A DNA stretch of 64,000 nt from Pseudomonas chlororaphis subsp. aurantiaca (GCF_013466605.1 NZ_CP059162.1:4898001-4962000); one strand, 5' to 3'. Shown: positions 27,201-37,559, numbered from the stretch's first letter. Translations and numbers: made by a program. The notes: generated by a model not told the origin, from the letters alone.

Positions 27201-28682
27201 TCAGCGGTTAACGTTAACAATGACGTCGGCGAAATGGACTGCTCCGGCCAACTTGATTGCCACCTGGATGACTGGTGCTTTACGAGCCTCACGATCTGCC
27301 TGCGACTGAGTGGCAATAGGAGCTGCATAGACGTAATAGCCTTTAGTAAGAAGCTGCCCGCTGGTGATTGCGCCAATATCAGGACCATTCCAAATCCCTG
27401 GAGCAGACAGGCCGTTGTCTACGGCTTGTTCGCAACGCCCATCAATGGTGGTTACTATTCTGTTAGTTCCAGGATCGGTCTGCGGTGTTTTGGTTGGAGT
27501 GGTATACAAAAGGTTGTATACGGCGGTTTGCAGATCATTCTGCAACCAGTCAAGGCCATGTACCTCATCGAAGAAGTACCCGTTGCACATCACTCCTTCC
27601 TGGATGATCGCGGTGTCATTGTTGTAGTTGACGAACACGTTGCAGTTCTTCGCCTTCAACGCAGCGGCTTGCCCCTCAGTCAGGCTTTCGGCAGTAATGC
27701 CAGGCTCCTGCTTGAACTTCAGGGTGATGGTTGTGTTGTTGCCCTGGAAATTCACCGTGAATGCCCGGCCAAACATCGACGCAGCGGCATACGGGGTAGC
27801 GCTGGAGAACTGGGTAAAGGTGCGCTTGTAGTTGGCTGCCTTCAGCTTGCTGGCGATGTCAGTGGTACTGGTTGGGTCAAGTGCAAGCGAGTTCTGCGTG
27901 GTGTAGCCAAAGATCCTGCTTTGTCCGGTTCCCTCAATGAATGCCGCAGTTGCCAGCACATCAGCTTCGGCCAGCGCGGAATCAGCCACGAGCAGTCCAT
28001 ACCAGTCGTTCGACATGCCGGCCAATCGGGCCACAGCGTCGACCAGAGGCTCGGCTGCCACACCATTAACCGGCGCAGAGGCTTGACCAGTCTGTAGGCC
28101 AAGCAAAGCCGATACATCAACGCCACTGGATGGCGCCTCGGCATAGGTGATGGTCGAAGTTACGCCGGTGGTGGCACTCGTGACCTCGAAACGGCTTTGG
28201 GTAGAATTCCATACGCAGGTGCCAGAGGAGGCGAGCTTGGTAGTAATAGCTGAAGCAACGCCGTTCAGATTGGTAACCGCTGAAAGATCAATCGCGCTGA
28301 GCGTCTTCAGCGTTCCGTCGATAGTGATCTTCATGCCGCCAGCAGTCACCGCCGTGAAGTTGGAAATGTCCTGCTGGGCAGTTGAAAGCACAGCGCCCTT
28401 GAGGATCGCCGATGTAGCAGTCTTGGCCCAGCGCCCGATGTACATGATTGCCGGCTGCGGCGATTGGCTGAAGAACAGGTTTCCTGCTAGGTACTCAGGC
28501 GCTGATGTTCCAAAGTCGCTGACGATGCCATCAGTGCTTGAGTATTGGCGCAAGCCCTCATTCACATCGATAACGGGCGACGAACCGAGGACCAGCAGAG
28601 CGCCAAAATCGCGCACGGCAGCTGCCTTCGGAGACATGACGATTTGGACGTTCACGACGTCCGAAATGGCAAGAGTCTGCAT
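27201..28682 (-). CDS. Tail sheath protein (DUF3383 family)
   Basis: 493 aa, the contractile sheath. DUF3383 features are present: [25 protein letters not shown] near the start, [18 protein letters not shown] near 75, and [22 protein letters not shown] in the middle. The C-terminus ([22 protein letters not shown]) fits the sheath insertion domain. With DUF3277 it defines a myovirus tail. Confidence 0.85.
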   Translation of the reverse strand: MQTLAISDVVNVQIVMSPKAAAVRDFGALLVLGSSPVIDVNEGLRQYSSTDGIVSDFGTSAPEYLAGNLFFSQSPQPAIMYIGRWAKTATSAILKGAVLSTAQQDISNFTAVTAGGMKITIDGTLKTLSAIDLSAVTNLNGVASAITTKLASSGTCVWNSTQSRFEVTSATTGVTSTITYAEAPSSGVDVSALLGLQTGQASAPVNGVAAEPLVDAVARLAGMSNDWYGLLVADSALAEADVLATAAFIEGTGQSRIFGYTTQNSLALDPTSTTDIASKLKAANYKRTFTQFSSATPYAAASMFGRAFTVNFQGNNTTITLKFKQEPGITAESLTEGQAAALKAKNCNVFVNYNNDTAIIQEGVMCNGYFFDEVHGLDWLQNDLQTAVYNLLYTTPTKTPQTDPGTNRIVTTIDGRCEQAVDNGLSAPGIWNGPDIGAITSGQLLTKGYYVYAAPIATQSQADREARKAPVIQVAIKLAGAVHFADVIVNVNR

Positions 28683-28701
28683 TGCTTTCTCCGGGGTGAA
28701 A

Positions 28702-29253
28702 TCAGTCGACGATCGTTGGTTCGGCCGACAGGATGTTGAGCACTGGATAGACGCGTACCACTTGGCGGCGCATCTGAATAAAAAGGTCGTAGCGGCGCAC
28801 CCATTGCTGGTTCACTAACTCGGGAACCGGGCGAATATCTGATGCACCTACGAAAGCCATGCGCGAGGATTTGATTGCCTCGCTGTTTTGAGGGATGAAG
28901 ATGCCGTCACGGAGGATCGAGGCATATGCCTGGGCCTGTGGACCGTAGAACGTGCACAGCACGCTCAACTCTTCATGCATCTGGTATTCATCGCTGCCAT
29001 CTCCAGCACCGACATGGCTAATGGCTGGATTGGCTACGGTTTTTGTTTCATGAACTCCAACAGCGCACCAGTTGATGTTTGGCTCAGGCTGCTTTGGAGG
29101 GTTTGGTTGCCATCGCGGACGAACCATTGGCCCGGGCAGCCCGCTTATGCCGACCACCATTGCCTGCAAGATATCCTCAAGCTGATCGTCTTCCGATGGC
29201 GCAGGCGACCCCGCCGGCGCTAGATATCCGCCGGTTGCTGAGGTATTCGCCAT
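28702..29253 (-). CDS. Neck / tail terminator protein
   Basis: 183 aa with [24 protein letters not shown] and WCAVGV, then [30 protein letters not shown], seen in phage neck terminator (gp12-like, LIC_12616) proteins. It sits before the sheath, after the head completion genes, as expected for a tail terminator. Confidence 0.75.
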   Translation of the reverse strand: MANTSATGGYLAPAGSPAPSEDDQLEDILQAMVVGISGLPGPMVRPRWQPNPPKQPEPNINWCAVGVHETKTVANPAISHVGAGDGSDEYQMHEELSVLCTFYGPQAQAYASILRDGIFIPQNSEAIKSSRMAFVGASDIRPVPELVNQQWVRRYDLFIQMRRQVVRVYPVLNILSAEPTIVD

Positions 29254-29256
29254 GGG

Positions 29257-29628
29257 TTACCCCTTCAAAGGAAGTAGATCGCAGGTGGCGCAGACGAAAC
29301 CGCGCCCGAAGTGCTTGTAGTCATTGATGTTGGAGACGGTGTAGCGCTTGCCCTGCCAGGTGACGATGTCGGCAGTGGTGTCGCCTTCGCCGGCTGTCAA
29401 CTTGAAGATGGTATGGATGGTGATCGAGCCCTTCTTGCGCTCGCCACCCGCCAGACGCTCCAGAATGTCGCCCTTGTCGCTTGTGACCACGCCGGCAAAT
29501 GTTATGTCGGCGTCCGAGATAGTGGTGCGCCCGTTATCGCCAACGGTTTGCACCGAGCGAGTACAGATCAATCCGAGATCCATGAAATCCGGGTCTAGCA
29601 AGATTTCCGAAACATCAAGCTGGGCCAT
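29257..29628 (-). CDS. Head-tail completion protein
   Basis: 123 aa, with FMDLGLICTRSVQTVGDNGRT and KRYTVSNINDYKHFGRGFVCA, a small beta-rich connector-like protein between the gp10-like and neck genes. Stop is 3 bp from the neck start. Precise family not certain to me. Confidence 0.65.
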   Translation of the reverse strand: MAQLDVSEILLDPDFMDLGLICTRSVQTVGDNGRTTISDADITFAGVVTSDKGDILERLAGGERKKGSITIHTIFKLTAGEGDTTADIVTWQGKRYTVSNINDYKHFGRGFVCATCDLLPLKG

Positions 29629-29632
29629 GGAT

Positions 29633-30115
29633 TCAATCCTTCTCGCGGATCACGTAGGTGATAGCGTTACGCAACTGACCGGTATCGATCAGCGGTTTTA
29701 CACCGCTCCTGCCTCGCCGACGCCTGGCCGCCAGGGTGCTTTCCGCCAAAGGAGCAAGATCGCCATTAGTGATCTCGTTCCTGGCCCCGGCCTGCGCAAT
29801 CAGCCCAGTAGCATTCAGCTCGACATCAACCTTTTCGGAATTCCCATCCATGGCTGCTTTCGCCGCCTTTTGCAGATGGTTGTTGATGCTTTCCTGCGAC
29901 CGATTAACGCCTGGATTCAGGAATGGGCGCGCCGGAATGTTGGCCTTTGGCGAGCCGTATTCATGGATGTAGCCAAGCTGCGCGTTGTTGATCGGCTCTT
30001 CATCGCCTTCCTTGCGCTCTGTCTTAGATGCCGGGATTCCCACCAGGACCTGCTTGTTAGCCAGATCCTGGATAGACGCCAGAACTTTTGATACGGCGTC
30101 CTTGGTGATCTTCAT
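29633..30115 (-). CDS. HK97 gp10-like head-tail connector
   Basis: About 160 aa. KVLVGIP-like and YIHEYGSPKANIPARPFLNPG motifs are typical of HK97 gp10 family proteins, which join tails to heads. ATG 30115 (MKITKDAV) is chosen; a GTG two codons upstream overlaps the previous stop (GTGA) and is an alternative. Confidence 0.78.
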   Translation of the reverse strand: MKITKDAVSKVLASIQDLANKQVLVGIPASKTERKEGDEEPINNAQLGYIHEYGSPKANIPARPFLNPGVNRSQESINNHLQKAAKAAMDGNSEKVDVELNATGLIAQAGARNEITNGDLAPLAESTLAARRRRGRSGVKPLIDTGQLRNAITYVIREKD

Positions 30116-30117
30116 GC

Positions 30118-30501
30118 TCACAGTTGAATACCCCCAGTGCCGACCATACGGGCTAGTTGCAGGAACTGGATGCCGTAGGTGGTCAGGTTGTAGAACCCGC
30201 CATCCTGAAGCGCCACAGCGCCCGTATCGTAGCCCGCGCTAACCTTGTCCACGGACTTTGAGGTTAATGGTCCCTTCACCTGCCCAGGGGTTCCACCTAC
30301 AGCCGCCGCCAACTCGCGTCCTGCCGCAAGCGACAGGTTGTGAGCTATGAACAACTCAAGACCAAGGTCCAAGTAGTCACACCAGCGATCTGGCGCGAGC
30401 GTCTTCTCGCCCAAGGCCAGCCATAGGTTTATGGCTGAATCCTTGTAGATGGTGGTGTCGGCGAATTCAGGGAAGTCCTGTCGGAACTGGGAGGAATCCA
30501 T
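30118..30501 (-). CDS. DUF4054 head completion protein
   Basis: 127 aa. It begins MDSSQFRQDFPEFADTTIYKDSAINLWLALGEKTL, characteristic of DUF4054, the gp6/gp15-like adaptor that contacts the portal. YGIQFLQLARMVGTGGIQL at the end is also typical. Confidence 0.8.
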   Translation of the reverse strand: MDSSQFRQDFPEFADTTIYKDSAINLWLALGEKTLAPDRWCDYLDLGLELFIAHNLSLAAGRELAAAVGGTPGQVKGPLTSKSVDKVSAGYDTGAVALQDGGFYNLTTYGIQFLQLARMVGTGGIQL

Positions 30502-30515
30502 GGGTAGTTCCTTGC

Positions 30516-30794
30516 TTAGGCTGTGGTATTGGCCTTAGCCACCCGGTCGCGAAGAGTTTCCAGCTTGATGTTTCCACCAACGTTAATACCTTTGGCGGCC
30601 AACTCAGCGATGAGGCGCTTTTTCTCATCGTCTTCGCTTTCGCTATTCGTTGCGTCTTTCAGTTGCTCGAGGTGGGCTTTGACGAACCAATGATCAACTA
30701 ACTCATCATCGATTTCCTGTGTGCCTGCCTCGAAATCGATAACACCATCAGTCGTGTTCAGCTTGAAGGGCTTGAGAACATTACGTGTTGCCAT
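30516..30794 (-). CDS. Small capsid-module protein, unknown role
   Basis: 92 aa, acidic middle (SESEDDEKKRLIAELAAKGIN) and a short beta part at the start (VLKPFKLNTTDGVIDFEAG). It lies between the major capsid and DUF4054 genes, a place often holding a small Ala/Lys-rich structural or adaptor protein. Not recognised further. Confidence 0.65.
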   Translation of the reverse strand: MATRNVLKPFKLNTTDGVIDFEAGTQEIDDELVDHWFVKAHLEQLKDATNSESEDDEKKRLIAELAAKGINVGGNIKLETLRDRVAKANTTA

Positions 30795-30804
30795 GTTTAA
30801 GCCC

Positions 30805-31803
30805 TCAAATGCCGTCGCGGTAGCCGACAGTTTCTGGATAGACCACTTCCACGACGCCCAGGCGACCGTAGTAGGTGGTGATTTGACGGATGCCGCGATA
30901 TTCCAGCGGGGTACGCTGCAGAGGCACCAGAGGGAACCGCACGCGGTCCTTCTCGTTGGTGTACGCCATCATGCGGTTGGTGTTCGAAGTTCCGCGGCTA
31001 GTCAGCCACTTCAGAGGCTGGATATTCAGCGGCCGGCCATTGATGGAGTTCGACAGGCTGTTGACCTTCAGGTACTCGAGAATCGAGATGTTGCCGGCGG
31101 TCGACACGATGCGGCTGACCAGCTTGCTGTAGCTGACCGGGTCCAGACGCAACTCGCTTGGGCAGATTGCGAAGGCAGACGCTGCCCATACGCTGTTGAG
31201 CAGGTCGTTGACGTCGGCCAGGATCTGGTCAGGCGTTGCAGTAGTCCAGTTGCCGGTGATGGCGTTGCTGACGTTGGTAACAACACTGGAGTTCACCAGA
31301 CCGGTTTCGCCCAGCTCGGTATCGCCGATGTAAACCTGCTCATCGATGTCCATGTTGTGCTTGAGCTGCATGCCAGAGAACTTCTGGCTGTCTACCGGGC
31401 GGCCGAGTTGTTGTGCAGATGCCAGCTCAGGCAGCGTCCAGGACAGTTCCATGCCCCAGAGGCTCAGGGGCTTGGCGGTCTTGCCGATATCCAGCGCCAG
31501 GCTGGCAATCGCGCTCGACTCTTTACCGATCCAGGCCTTGCCGTTCGGGCTAGTGCCGCCTACCGCGGCAAAGGTGCTGTTGGTGAAGCTGGACAGTTCG
31601 TCGGCGATGCTCACGTCTTCACGCAGCATGATGTCGCGTGACCACGTAACCGAGGCTAGGGGGCCATGCAGGTTCTGGTCGAGACGCTCCAGCTCACCGA
31701 TCAGGAATACGCCAGTGGAGTCGATGGTTTGAGCATCGAACGTCATCATGCTGTCGCGGGTGTGGGCGCGCTTGATGGAGCGCGGCAGAATCAAATTGCT
31801 CAT
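30805..31803 (-). CDS. Major capsid protein (DUF2184 family)
   Basis: 332 aa. IGELERLDQNLHGPLASVTWSRDI near the start and the DUF2184-type end ISTYYGRL-like segment (IRQITTYYGRLGVVEVVYPETVGY) are visible. HK97-like fold is expected for this family. Its neighbours, a cement protein upstream and adaptors downstream, support the call. Confidence 0.85.
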   Translation of the reverse strand: MSNLILPRSIKRAHTRDSMMTFDAQTIDSTGVFLIGELERLDQNLHGPLASVTWSRDIMLREDVSIADELSSFTNSTFAAVGGTSPNGKAWIGKESSAIASLALDIGKTAKPLSLWGMELSWTLPELASAQQLGRPVDSQKFSGMQLKHNMDIDEQVYIGDTELGETGLVNSSVVTNVSNAITGNWTTATPDQILADVNDLLNSVWAASAFAICPSELRLDPVSYSKLVSRIVSTAGNISILEYLKVNSLSNSINGRPLNIQPLKWLTSRGTSNTNRMMAYTNEKDRVRFPLVPLQRTPLEYRGIRQITTYYGRLGVVEVVYPETVGYRDGI

Positions 31804-31815
31804 CGAGCGTTCCCC

Positions 31816-32310
31816 TTAGATGTTGTAAGCGATTTCGACGTTGCCAGAGGCATCCGCCGCGCCCATGAAAGACGCCCGAGTAATGGCGACGGTGTTGGTA
31901 CTGTCAGCAGCGGCTTCGATGCCGCCAATTGGCTTGCCAGCAGCAGCTGCAGCAACGCGCACGTAGACCTGGCTGTCTTTCGAAGCAGTACCGGCGTTGA
32001 GCTTCACGGTCATGTAGCCGCGGCGCAGGACGTCAGCCACGCCCTTGGTTGGAGGGGTAGCCGTGCCGAGTGGATCGGAGCCCGATCCGCCAGTGATCGG
32101 ATACGGGCGCGCGAACAGACCGTATTCGGCACCGTCAACGTCGCTTGCACCGAACGGGACGAACTTGCCAGATGCGATCTTGCCGAACAGGCCATAGCCT
32201 GCGAACGGCAGAGTCGAATCCAGAAATACCGGCTCGATAGTGGATTGACTGGCGCGGGTAACGTCACCAGGAATGCCCGCAGGCATGCGATAGAGAAAAG
32301 CGTTAGCCAT
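31816..32310 (-). CDS. Capsid decoration / structural cement protein
   Basis: 164 aa, resembling Gp24-type structural cement proteins: MANAFLYRMPAGIPGDVTRAS, FAGYGLFGKIASGKFVPFG, GYMTVKLNAGTASKDSQVYVRV. It lies between the protease-like DUF2213 gene and the major capsid gene, the usual place. Confidence 0.78.
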   Translation of the reverse strand: MANAFLYRMPAGIPGDVTRASQSTIEPVFLDSTLPFAGYGLFGKIASGKFVPFGASDVDGAEYGLFARPYPITGGSGSDPLGTATPPTKGVADVLRRGYMTVKLNAGTASKDSQVYVRVAAAAAGKPIGGIEAAADSTNTVAITRASFMGAADASGNVEIAYNI

Positions 32311-32321
32311 GGGAATAGTCC

Positions 32322-33632
32322 TCAGTTACGGCCCGAGCCGTTCCAAAATTCACGGTTACGTTGGTTGATCTCGGCAACGCTCAACGGAGGGCGGCCAAAG
32401 TCTTTGGTGGTGATGGAGTTGCGAGCGCCAGATGCGTTGTTCTGCATCTTGGCGAACTCAGTGACGCCGATGAATGCTGCGGACACTTGGTCAGCGGTCA
32501 TCTTCGACAGGTCGCGACCGGTCAGGAAGGGCTCTACCAATGCTTTACCATCACCAGTTTGCATGGCCTTGGTCAGCGCCTGGCGTTGGCAGCTGCACAC
32601 GTGATCGGCGGTCTTGGTCTTGGCATCACGGGTCTGGAAGCTGATTCCCGGGACGAGGATCTCGGCGCGGGAGCGGAGATCAGTCATGATCTCGGCATCA
32701 CCCGTGTAGGTCTTGCCAGATGCTTCTGGATTTCTCGCTGCTTCTTCAGCCTCTAGGACGTCATCCTCGGTCTTCGATTTGTCGTCGTCAGGATCTTCAT
32801 CCTCGGTGATCTTCTTCACCTCGGCCTCCATGTCGCCGACTCGTGCACCGAGGGCCGTAACCGCTTTGAGGATCGAATCAAGAGTCGCAGAGTCACCAGT
32901 CTTGGCATTCTCTTTGCCTTCTTCTTTCATGTCCTCGTCTTCGGTCTTGGATTCCTCCAGAGCCTCTTCGAGTGCTGCTTCATCTTTGGCCCGGAAAGCC
33001 GTGCGAACACGATCCATCCAGGTGCGCTTTTGCGGCTTTGCGTCTGTCGTCTTGGCCACTTCTGAATCTCCAATTGCACATCGCGGGCCACAGCGGCCGC
33101 GCTCTACCAGGGCTACGTGGTTACCCACGATGTTTGTCTGGCGGCCGCGACCGACTGCCAGCTGTTCGTATTCGGCGTCATAGCCGCAGGACACCTGACG
33201 CAAACCGCTGCGTACCTCTTCGATGGCGGTTGCATCCGTGATCAGCAGGTCGGCCAGCATCAAATCGCTTTCAACCCCATCGCCTTGACGCACGTTCTGG
33301 GTGATCCCCATCGAAAGCTCACGCCAGTTGGCCGGGGTTACAAAATCATCAGGATGAGCCATGGTCACCGGCTTCCCCTCGAAGCTGGCGATCGTCTCGG
33401 CGCGGAACACCTGATCTGGGTTGCGCTCAATGGTCACCAGTCCACCGCCGCCACCCTGGATCAACGGGCCATCCTCGTTGACCAGTTCGCTTTCGTCGTA
33501 AACAAGCGTACCGGTACGGGCGATGGGGACTGCCTCACAGAGCAGGAATCCTTCAGGCGTCATGCTCTGCCTGGCGCTCAAACGCTCAGGCGCGAACCAT
33601 CGCCCGGCCTCGTCCTGGGTTCTCACTTTCAT
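32322..33632 (-). CDS. DUF2213 protein, probable prohead protease/scaffold
   Basis: 436 aa. The N-terminal DUF2213 domain carries LVYDESELVNEDG, KPVTMAHPDD and SCGYDAEYEQ, features thought to form a maturation protease. The C-terminal half is highly acidic and Glu/Asp/Lys-rich (DEDMKEEGKENAKTGD), fitting a scaffold. It lies upstream of the capsid genes. Protease activity is inference from position and family annotation. Confidence 0.78.
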   Translation of the reverse strand: MKVRTQDEAGRWFAPERLSARQSMTPEGFLLCEAVPIARTGTLVYDESELVNEDGPLIQGGGGGLVTIERNPDQVFRAETIASFEGKPVTMAHPDDFVTPANWRELSMGITQNVRQGDGVESDLMLADLLITDATAIEEVRSGLRQVSCGYDAEYEQLAVGRGRQTNIVGNHVALVERGRCGPRCAIGDSEVAKTTDAKPQKRTWMDRVRTAFRAKDEAALEEALEESKTEDEDMKEEGKENAKTGDSATLDSILKAVTALGARVGDMEAEVKKITEDEDPDDDKSKTEDDVLEAEEAARNPEASGKTYTGDAEIMTDLRSRAEILVPGISFQTRDAKTKTADHVCSCQRQALTKAMQTGDGKALVEPFLTGRDLSKMTADQVSAAFIGVTEFAKMQNNASGARNSITTKDFGRPPLSVAEINQRNREFWNGSGRN

Positions 33633-33639
33633 GTTTGGG

Positions 33640-34380
33640 TTACTCGGGAATGACTGGTTCTGGATAGCAGCGGCAGTTCGGCAGGCAGCCTGCGTGACCT
33701 GTGAGCTTGTCTAGCGTCGGAGGCGAATCCCAGCGCACGAACTTTCCGTTCATTTCTTTGTGCGAGTGGCGAACATCGCTGTCGCCAGAGGTCCGCCAGA
33801 TGTAGCCCTCACTGCCAACAGCCTTGGCGCGTGCCTCGGTCAGTGTGGCGGCAGTGCGGGATACCTCGGTGCGGGCAATCAGCTTGGCTCTACTCTCAGC
33901 TACCTCGCCGGAGCGCATGATTTCCTTCGCGATCTCGTTTGCCCGGGTGCCATCCTCGATGCCTTGCAGCGTCAGTTCGTGCACGCGTTTGGCCGCATCG
34001 AGGGGGATGCTCTTGATCAGCGTGACCTGCTCAGCCAGCAGACCCTGCATGGCCTGCCCAGTGGGCGCTGTGCGGATCTCCTGCCGCAAAGCCTGGGACA
34101 TCTGTTCAGTGAGCGTTGCCCATGCCTTGCGGTCCTGCTGGTTGACCTCTACGAGCATCTTGCTCGCCGTGGACACGGCCCAGTCGCTCAGCAGATCCGC
34201 ATATCGGCTCAGCATGTGAGAGATGGTTGGATCGACTGATGGGTCGCCTGGCGGGAAGCCGTTGATGATGCTTCCCACCTGGCGTGCAACCTGGGAAAGG
34301 GCCGATTGGTATTGCCTCTCGGCCCTATTCGTCCTGACCGGATTCCGGCTTCGCTTTTTGTCCCGGGTTTTCAGGCGCAT
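33640..34380 (-). CDS. Phage head morphogenesis protein (SPP1 gp7 family)
   Basis: 246 aa with the C-terminal minor head motif ARTEVSRTAATLTEARAKAVG, then YIWRTSGDSDVRHSHKEMNG and CRCYPEPV, standard for Mu gpF/SPP1 gp7 proteins. AAGGA lies eight bases before ATG 34380, which is inside the end of the portal gene (56-bp overlap). Confidence 0.85.
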   Translation of the reverse strand: MRLKTRDKKRSRNPVRTNRAERQYQSALSQVARQVGSIINGFPPGDPSVDPTISHMLSRYADLLSDWAVSTASKMLVEVNQQDRKAWATLTEQMSQALRQEIRTAPTGQAMQGLLAEQVTLIKSIPLDAAKRVHELTLQGIEDGTRANEIAKEIMRSGEVAESRAKLIARTEVSRTAATLTEARAKAVGSEGYIWRTSGDSDVRHSHKEMNGKFVRWDSPPTLDKLTGHAGCLPNCRCYPEPVIPE

Positions 34381-35782
34381 CGATCAGATCCTTTTCGCCA
34401 GGGACTGGAGGCGGCTCGTTTTCGGCCTCTGTGATTTCTTCGTCTGTAATGTTCGACCAGAGCCCCGTGGTATTGCTGGACTGGCGCAGCTCTTTGAGAG
34501 CGGTGCCGCGGTCGACAATCCCGGAATCGAATGCCTGCACCACAGATGCAGTGTCCTTGGCGCCGACATCGGCCTTCTCGGTATCGCTGAGCTGCCACAG
34601 CGGCACGAAGTCGAACGCAAACCCTTCCGGCAACGGCTTGCCAAGCTCAGAACGGGCGATGACGTCGCACAGTGTGGTCACACCAGGCCGCAGGGCCGAA
34701 TCCTGATCAGCCTTGATGCCGTCGTAGTAGATGCGCACGCTGTCATCGTCATTACCTATCCCACCAGGAGACTGGCCGAAGAGAATGACGTCAGGGGTTT
34801 CAACAGCCCCGCACACCTGCTCGCCGAACTTGTCGATCACGTCGGACAAGCCACTAAAGCTGTATTGATGCGTTTCGAACGTGTCAGAGGCGTCCATGAG
34901 GGTCAGCCCCTCATTGCTCTGGAACTGGCGAATCATGTCGATGTTCTTGAGCAGAGCCTCAAGAGACTTACCGCCGAGGGCGATCAGATCACGGAGTTTT
35001 TCAACCTTGTATGTCCGCAAATGAGCCTTGTAGACGAGCTGGGCAGTCCCAGACGTAACACTGTCGAACGCGATCAGGCGATCCCACAAGCGCTCAAGCA
35101 CTGACTGCCCCCAACCGTTTTCAGCAATGCGCTGCCAGTACGGCAACTCGACACCTTCACGGCGAATCACCCGAGAGTAGTGAATCTTCTGGTTTATCAG
35201 CGCCTGGGCATCAGCAACCACGGTGTAGAACTTCGGTTTTCCGAGGTTCGGACCGTATTCGGTAACCAGATTCTCGAGCGATGGCTGAACCAGCCAGCGG
35301 TCCAGCACCAACAACCCTTTGAACTGACCAGGGCCGATCGTATCTAGGCGCAACTCAGTTTCCGGACGCTGCCCATCGATCAGCATCACGGCGATGGAGC
35401 CGCCATAAAGACGTGACCACTTCTCGTTGTCGCACAAGCCCTTCCAGATCTGGAGACGCTCGAAGGCGCGGGACAGCTTGTCCTTTTCCTCTGGAGGCAT
35501 CACCGAGTTGAACTCGATGCCCTCGCGGGTCATATCCTTGGCGCGACAGTCAACAGCACGACCAGCAAGCCAGCTGGACCGATACACCGCTTCCATCTGG
35601 ATGCGGTTTCGGCTGACGAAGGTAAACCCGTAGCTACTGCCGCTGTTCTGGTTGGCGGTGCCAAGCCCTACACGAGCGGTGAAGTTTTGGAAGCTATCGC
35701 CGGTCATGAACGACTTGCGCGCCACGTCAGTCTGCTGATTGACCTTGGCAGCCCTGGCATTGAGTTGGTGCCGCTTGCTCAT
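34325..35782 (-). CDS. Portal protein (DUF1073 family)
   Basis: 485 aa. DUF1073/phage_portal_3 features: YRSSWLAGRAVDCRAKDMTREG near residue 70, YGGSIAVMLIDGQ, and FETHQYSFSGLSDVIDKFGEQVCGAVETPDVILFG. This family name has been linked in databases to Acb1-like proteins, but full length and position here argue for the portal. ATG 35782 overlaps the terminase stop (ATGA). Confidence 0.85.
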   Translation of the reverse strand: MSKRHQLNARAAKVNQQTDVARKSFMTGDSFQNFTARVGLGTANQNSGSSYGFTFVSRNRIQMEAVYRSSWLAGRAVDCRAKDMTREGIEFNSVMPPEEKDKLSRAFERLQIWKGLCDNEKWSRLYGGSIAVMLIDGQRPETELRLDTIGPGQFKGLLVLDRWLVQPSLENLVTEYGPNLGKPKFYTVVADAQALINQKIHYSRVIRREGVELPYWQRIAENGWGQSVLERLWDRLIAFDSVTSGTAQLVYKAHLRTYKVEKLRDLIALGGKSLEALLKNIDMIRQFQSNEGLTLMDASDTFETHQYSFSGLSDVIDKFGEQVCGAVETPDVILFGQSPGGIGNDDDSVRIYYDGIKADQDSALRPGVTTLCDVIARSELGKPLPEGFAFDFVPLWQLSDTEKADVGAKDTASVVQAFDSGIVDRGTALKELRQSSNTTGLWSNITDEEITEAENEPPPVPGEKDLIDAPENPGQKAKPESGQDE

Positions 35783-37257
35783 AGTCTTCCCCACACGGCA
35801 AGGCTGCTTTGGCTACCAAGCATGTCGTTGATTGCATCGCACATTGGGTCTATTTGGTCGTCGTGGAGGTGGCTGTCGTCAGCCGTGAAAGCCTCGCACT
35901 CGGTGATGAAGTCGGATGTGAACGGGGCGCCTTCGGGGATGCAGACGTTACTGGACTCGATGTAACCCAGCACATCCATAACCCTGGTGAGCTTGTCCTT
36001 GGTCCGCTCGATGCCCGAGATCGGGATACCGCCCAGGCTGCGAATATCTTGGATGAGGCCGGTTCCGCTGGCCTTGTCTTCCACCATGAACGAGCGAAGA
36101 TAGCCAACGTCCAGTTGGGCGGCGTGCTTGTTCCAGAATTCGGTGGCGCGCTTGCGCAGGTCCGGTGCTTCCCACTTTCCGCGCAGCTGGTCGATCAGAT
36201 ATATCCGGCGATCCTCCCCAAACCCCCAGCACTGGAACACAGTGTAATCATTGCGCTCGCCGGTCTTCTGCGCGGTGTCTGCGTAAATTACGCGGTACTC
36301 GATGCGTGGCAGCGTGCGGTAGCGAATGAACCAGGCCGAGTGGATTAGGCCGCCGCCCTTGGTGGTGGGCCGCTGCTGGTAGAGCGCGTTCCAGGCATGC
36401 GAGCCAATGGCCTGTTTGATCTTAGCTAGACGCTCCAGAGGGTACCGCTCAGGGTGCAGCGCCTCGCCAGCCTTCCGGTAGACCTCATCCTCTTCGGCGA
36501 TGGCTGGGAAGCTCACAACCTTCCAGTTGTCGCCCTCACCGTTCTCCATTTGCTCCAGCAGCCGCCCGGCTAGGTCGTCGGAGTGCCAGCGGGTCATGCC
36601 GAGCAGAATCCCGCTCTTGGGCGACAGTCGCGTGTAGAACGTGGTTGTGTACCAGTCCCAAATGGCGGCCCTGACCGTCTCGCTATTCGCCTCCTTGGCG
36701 TCCTTGACCGGGTCATCGATGATGCCGATGTCGGCGCCCATGCCGGTGATGCCCGCGCCAACACCCGCACTACGGTACGCACCGGAGTGACCAACAATCT
36801 CAAAAATCTCGCTGTTACGCAGCGCGGTACCGGTTACGGTCACTACGCGCTTACCATTCAGGCAGGTGTCCGGGAAAATGCTGTGGTATGCGTCATCATC
36901 AATGATGCGCTGCACATCACGGCTCATCCGGCTCGCTAGGTCCGAGGCATACGAACAAGCGATCATCTGCAAATCTGGGTTCTTGCCGAGCGCCCAGGCG
37001 GGGAAGCGGCGACTGAACAATTCAGACTTGCCGCTACGTGGCGGGGCAAAGATCATCAGCCTGGGTTGCAAGCCGCGCTCGACGTCGTAGTAAAACTGCT
37101 GAAGAGCCGCCGCTACTTCGCGGTTGAACCATCCCTCAACAAAGTCAGGCTTCGTCCTTAACGTGAACTGGAGAAGACCCCGGCGCGCTCGCTCATTTTT
37201 GATCGACGTCAGGTCGAGCAGCTGCGGCGATATGCTCAAGCTGCTCAAGTTGCTCAT
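35779..37257 (-). CDS. Terminase large subunit
   Basis: 492-aa packaging motor. Walker A APPRSGKSE at 71-79, Walker B-like IGIIDDPVKD near 157, and C-terminal nuclease acidic motifs VIYADTAQK near 325 and HDDQID near 465. It overlaps the small subunit gene by 65 bp. Strategy (headful or cos) cannot be read from the sequence. Confidence 0.92.
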   Translation of the reverse strand: MSNLSSLSISPQLLDLTSIKNERARRGLLQFTLRTKPDFVEGWFNREVAAALQQFYYDVERGLQPRLMIFAPPRSGKSELFSRRFPAWALGKNPDLQMIACSYASDLASRMSRDVQRIIDDDAYHSIFPDTCLNGKRVVTVTGTALRNSEIFEIVGHSGAYRSAGVGAGITGMGADIGIIDDPVKDAKEANSETVRAAIWDWYTTTFYTRLSPKSGILLGMTRWHSDDLAGRLLEQMENGEGDNWKVVSFPAIAEEDEVYRKAGEALHPERYPLERLAKIKQAIGSHAWNALYQQRPTTKGGGLIHSAWFIRYRTLPRIEYRVIYADTAQKTGERNDYTVFQCWGFGEDRRIYLIDQLRGKWEAPDLRKRATEFWNKHAAQLDVGYLRSFMVEDKASGTGLIQDIRSLGGIPISGIERTKDKLTRVMDVLGYIESSNVCIPEGAPFTSDFITECEAFTADDSHLHDDQIDPMCDAINDMLGSQSSLAVWGRL

Positions 37258-37537
37258 CGGTTAAGTTCCGTAAATCTGCGGTGACAGTCTGGATTGGGCC
37301 ACCACCTGGTCCTGCCAATTCAAGCTCCTGCTTGGACTTGCCATAACCTCGGTCAAGAATCTCTTTCGTTGCTGCCACTCTGGCCGCATGTGGGGCATCG
37401 CCATCACGCATGATCTCAACCAAAGCATTTACAGCCTCTTCACCAAATGCCTGGGCGATTACCTTAATGTCCGCAGTGATCTTGTTGCGCTGACCCTTAG
37501 GACGGCCAGCACCTTCGCGCTTTCCACCTAAAGCCAT
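37193..37537 (-). CDS. Terminase small subunit
   Basis: 114 aa, starting MALGGKREGAGRPKGQRNK, a basic, Gly-rich DNA-binding start typical of small terminases, then a helical part (HAARVAATKEILDRGYGKSKQELE). Overlap with the large subunit gene and position first in the packaging module support the call. Confidence 0.82.
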   Translation of the reverse strand: MALGGKREGAGRPKGQRNKITADIKVIAQAFGEEAVNALVEIMRDGDAPHAARVAATKEILDRGYGKSKQELELAGPGGGPIQTVTADLRNLTDEQLEQLEHIAAAARPDVDQK

Positions 37538-37559
37538 ATTGAATTCCTTTGATTTTTTT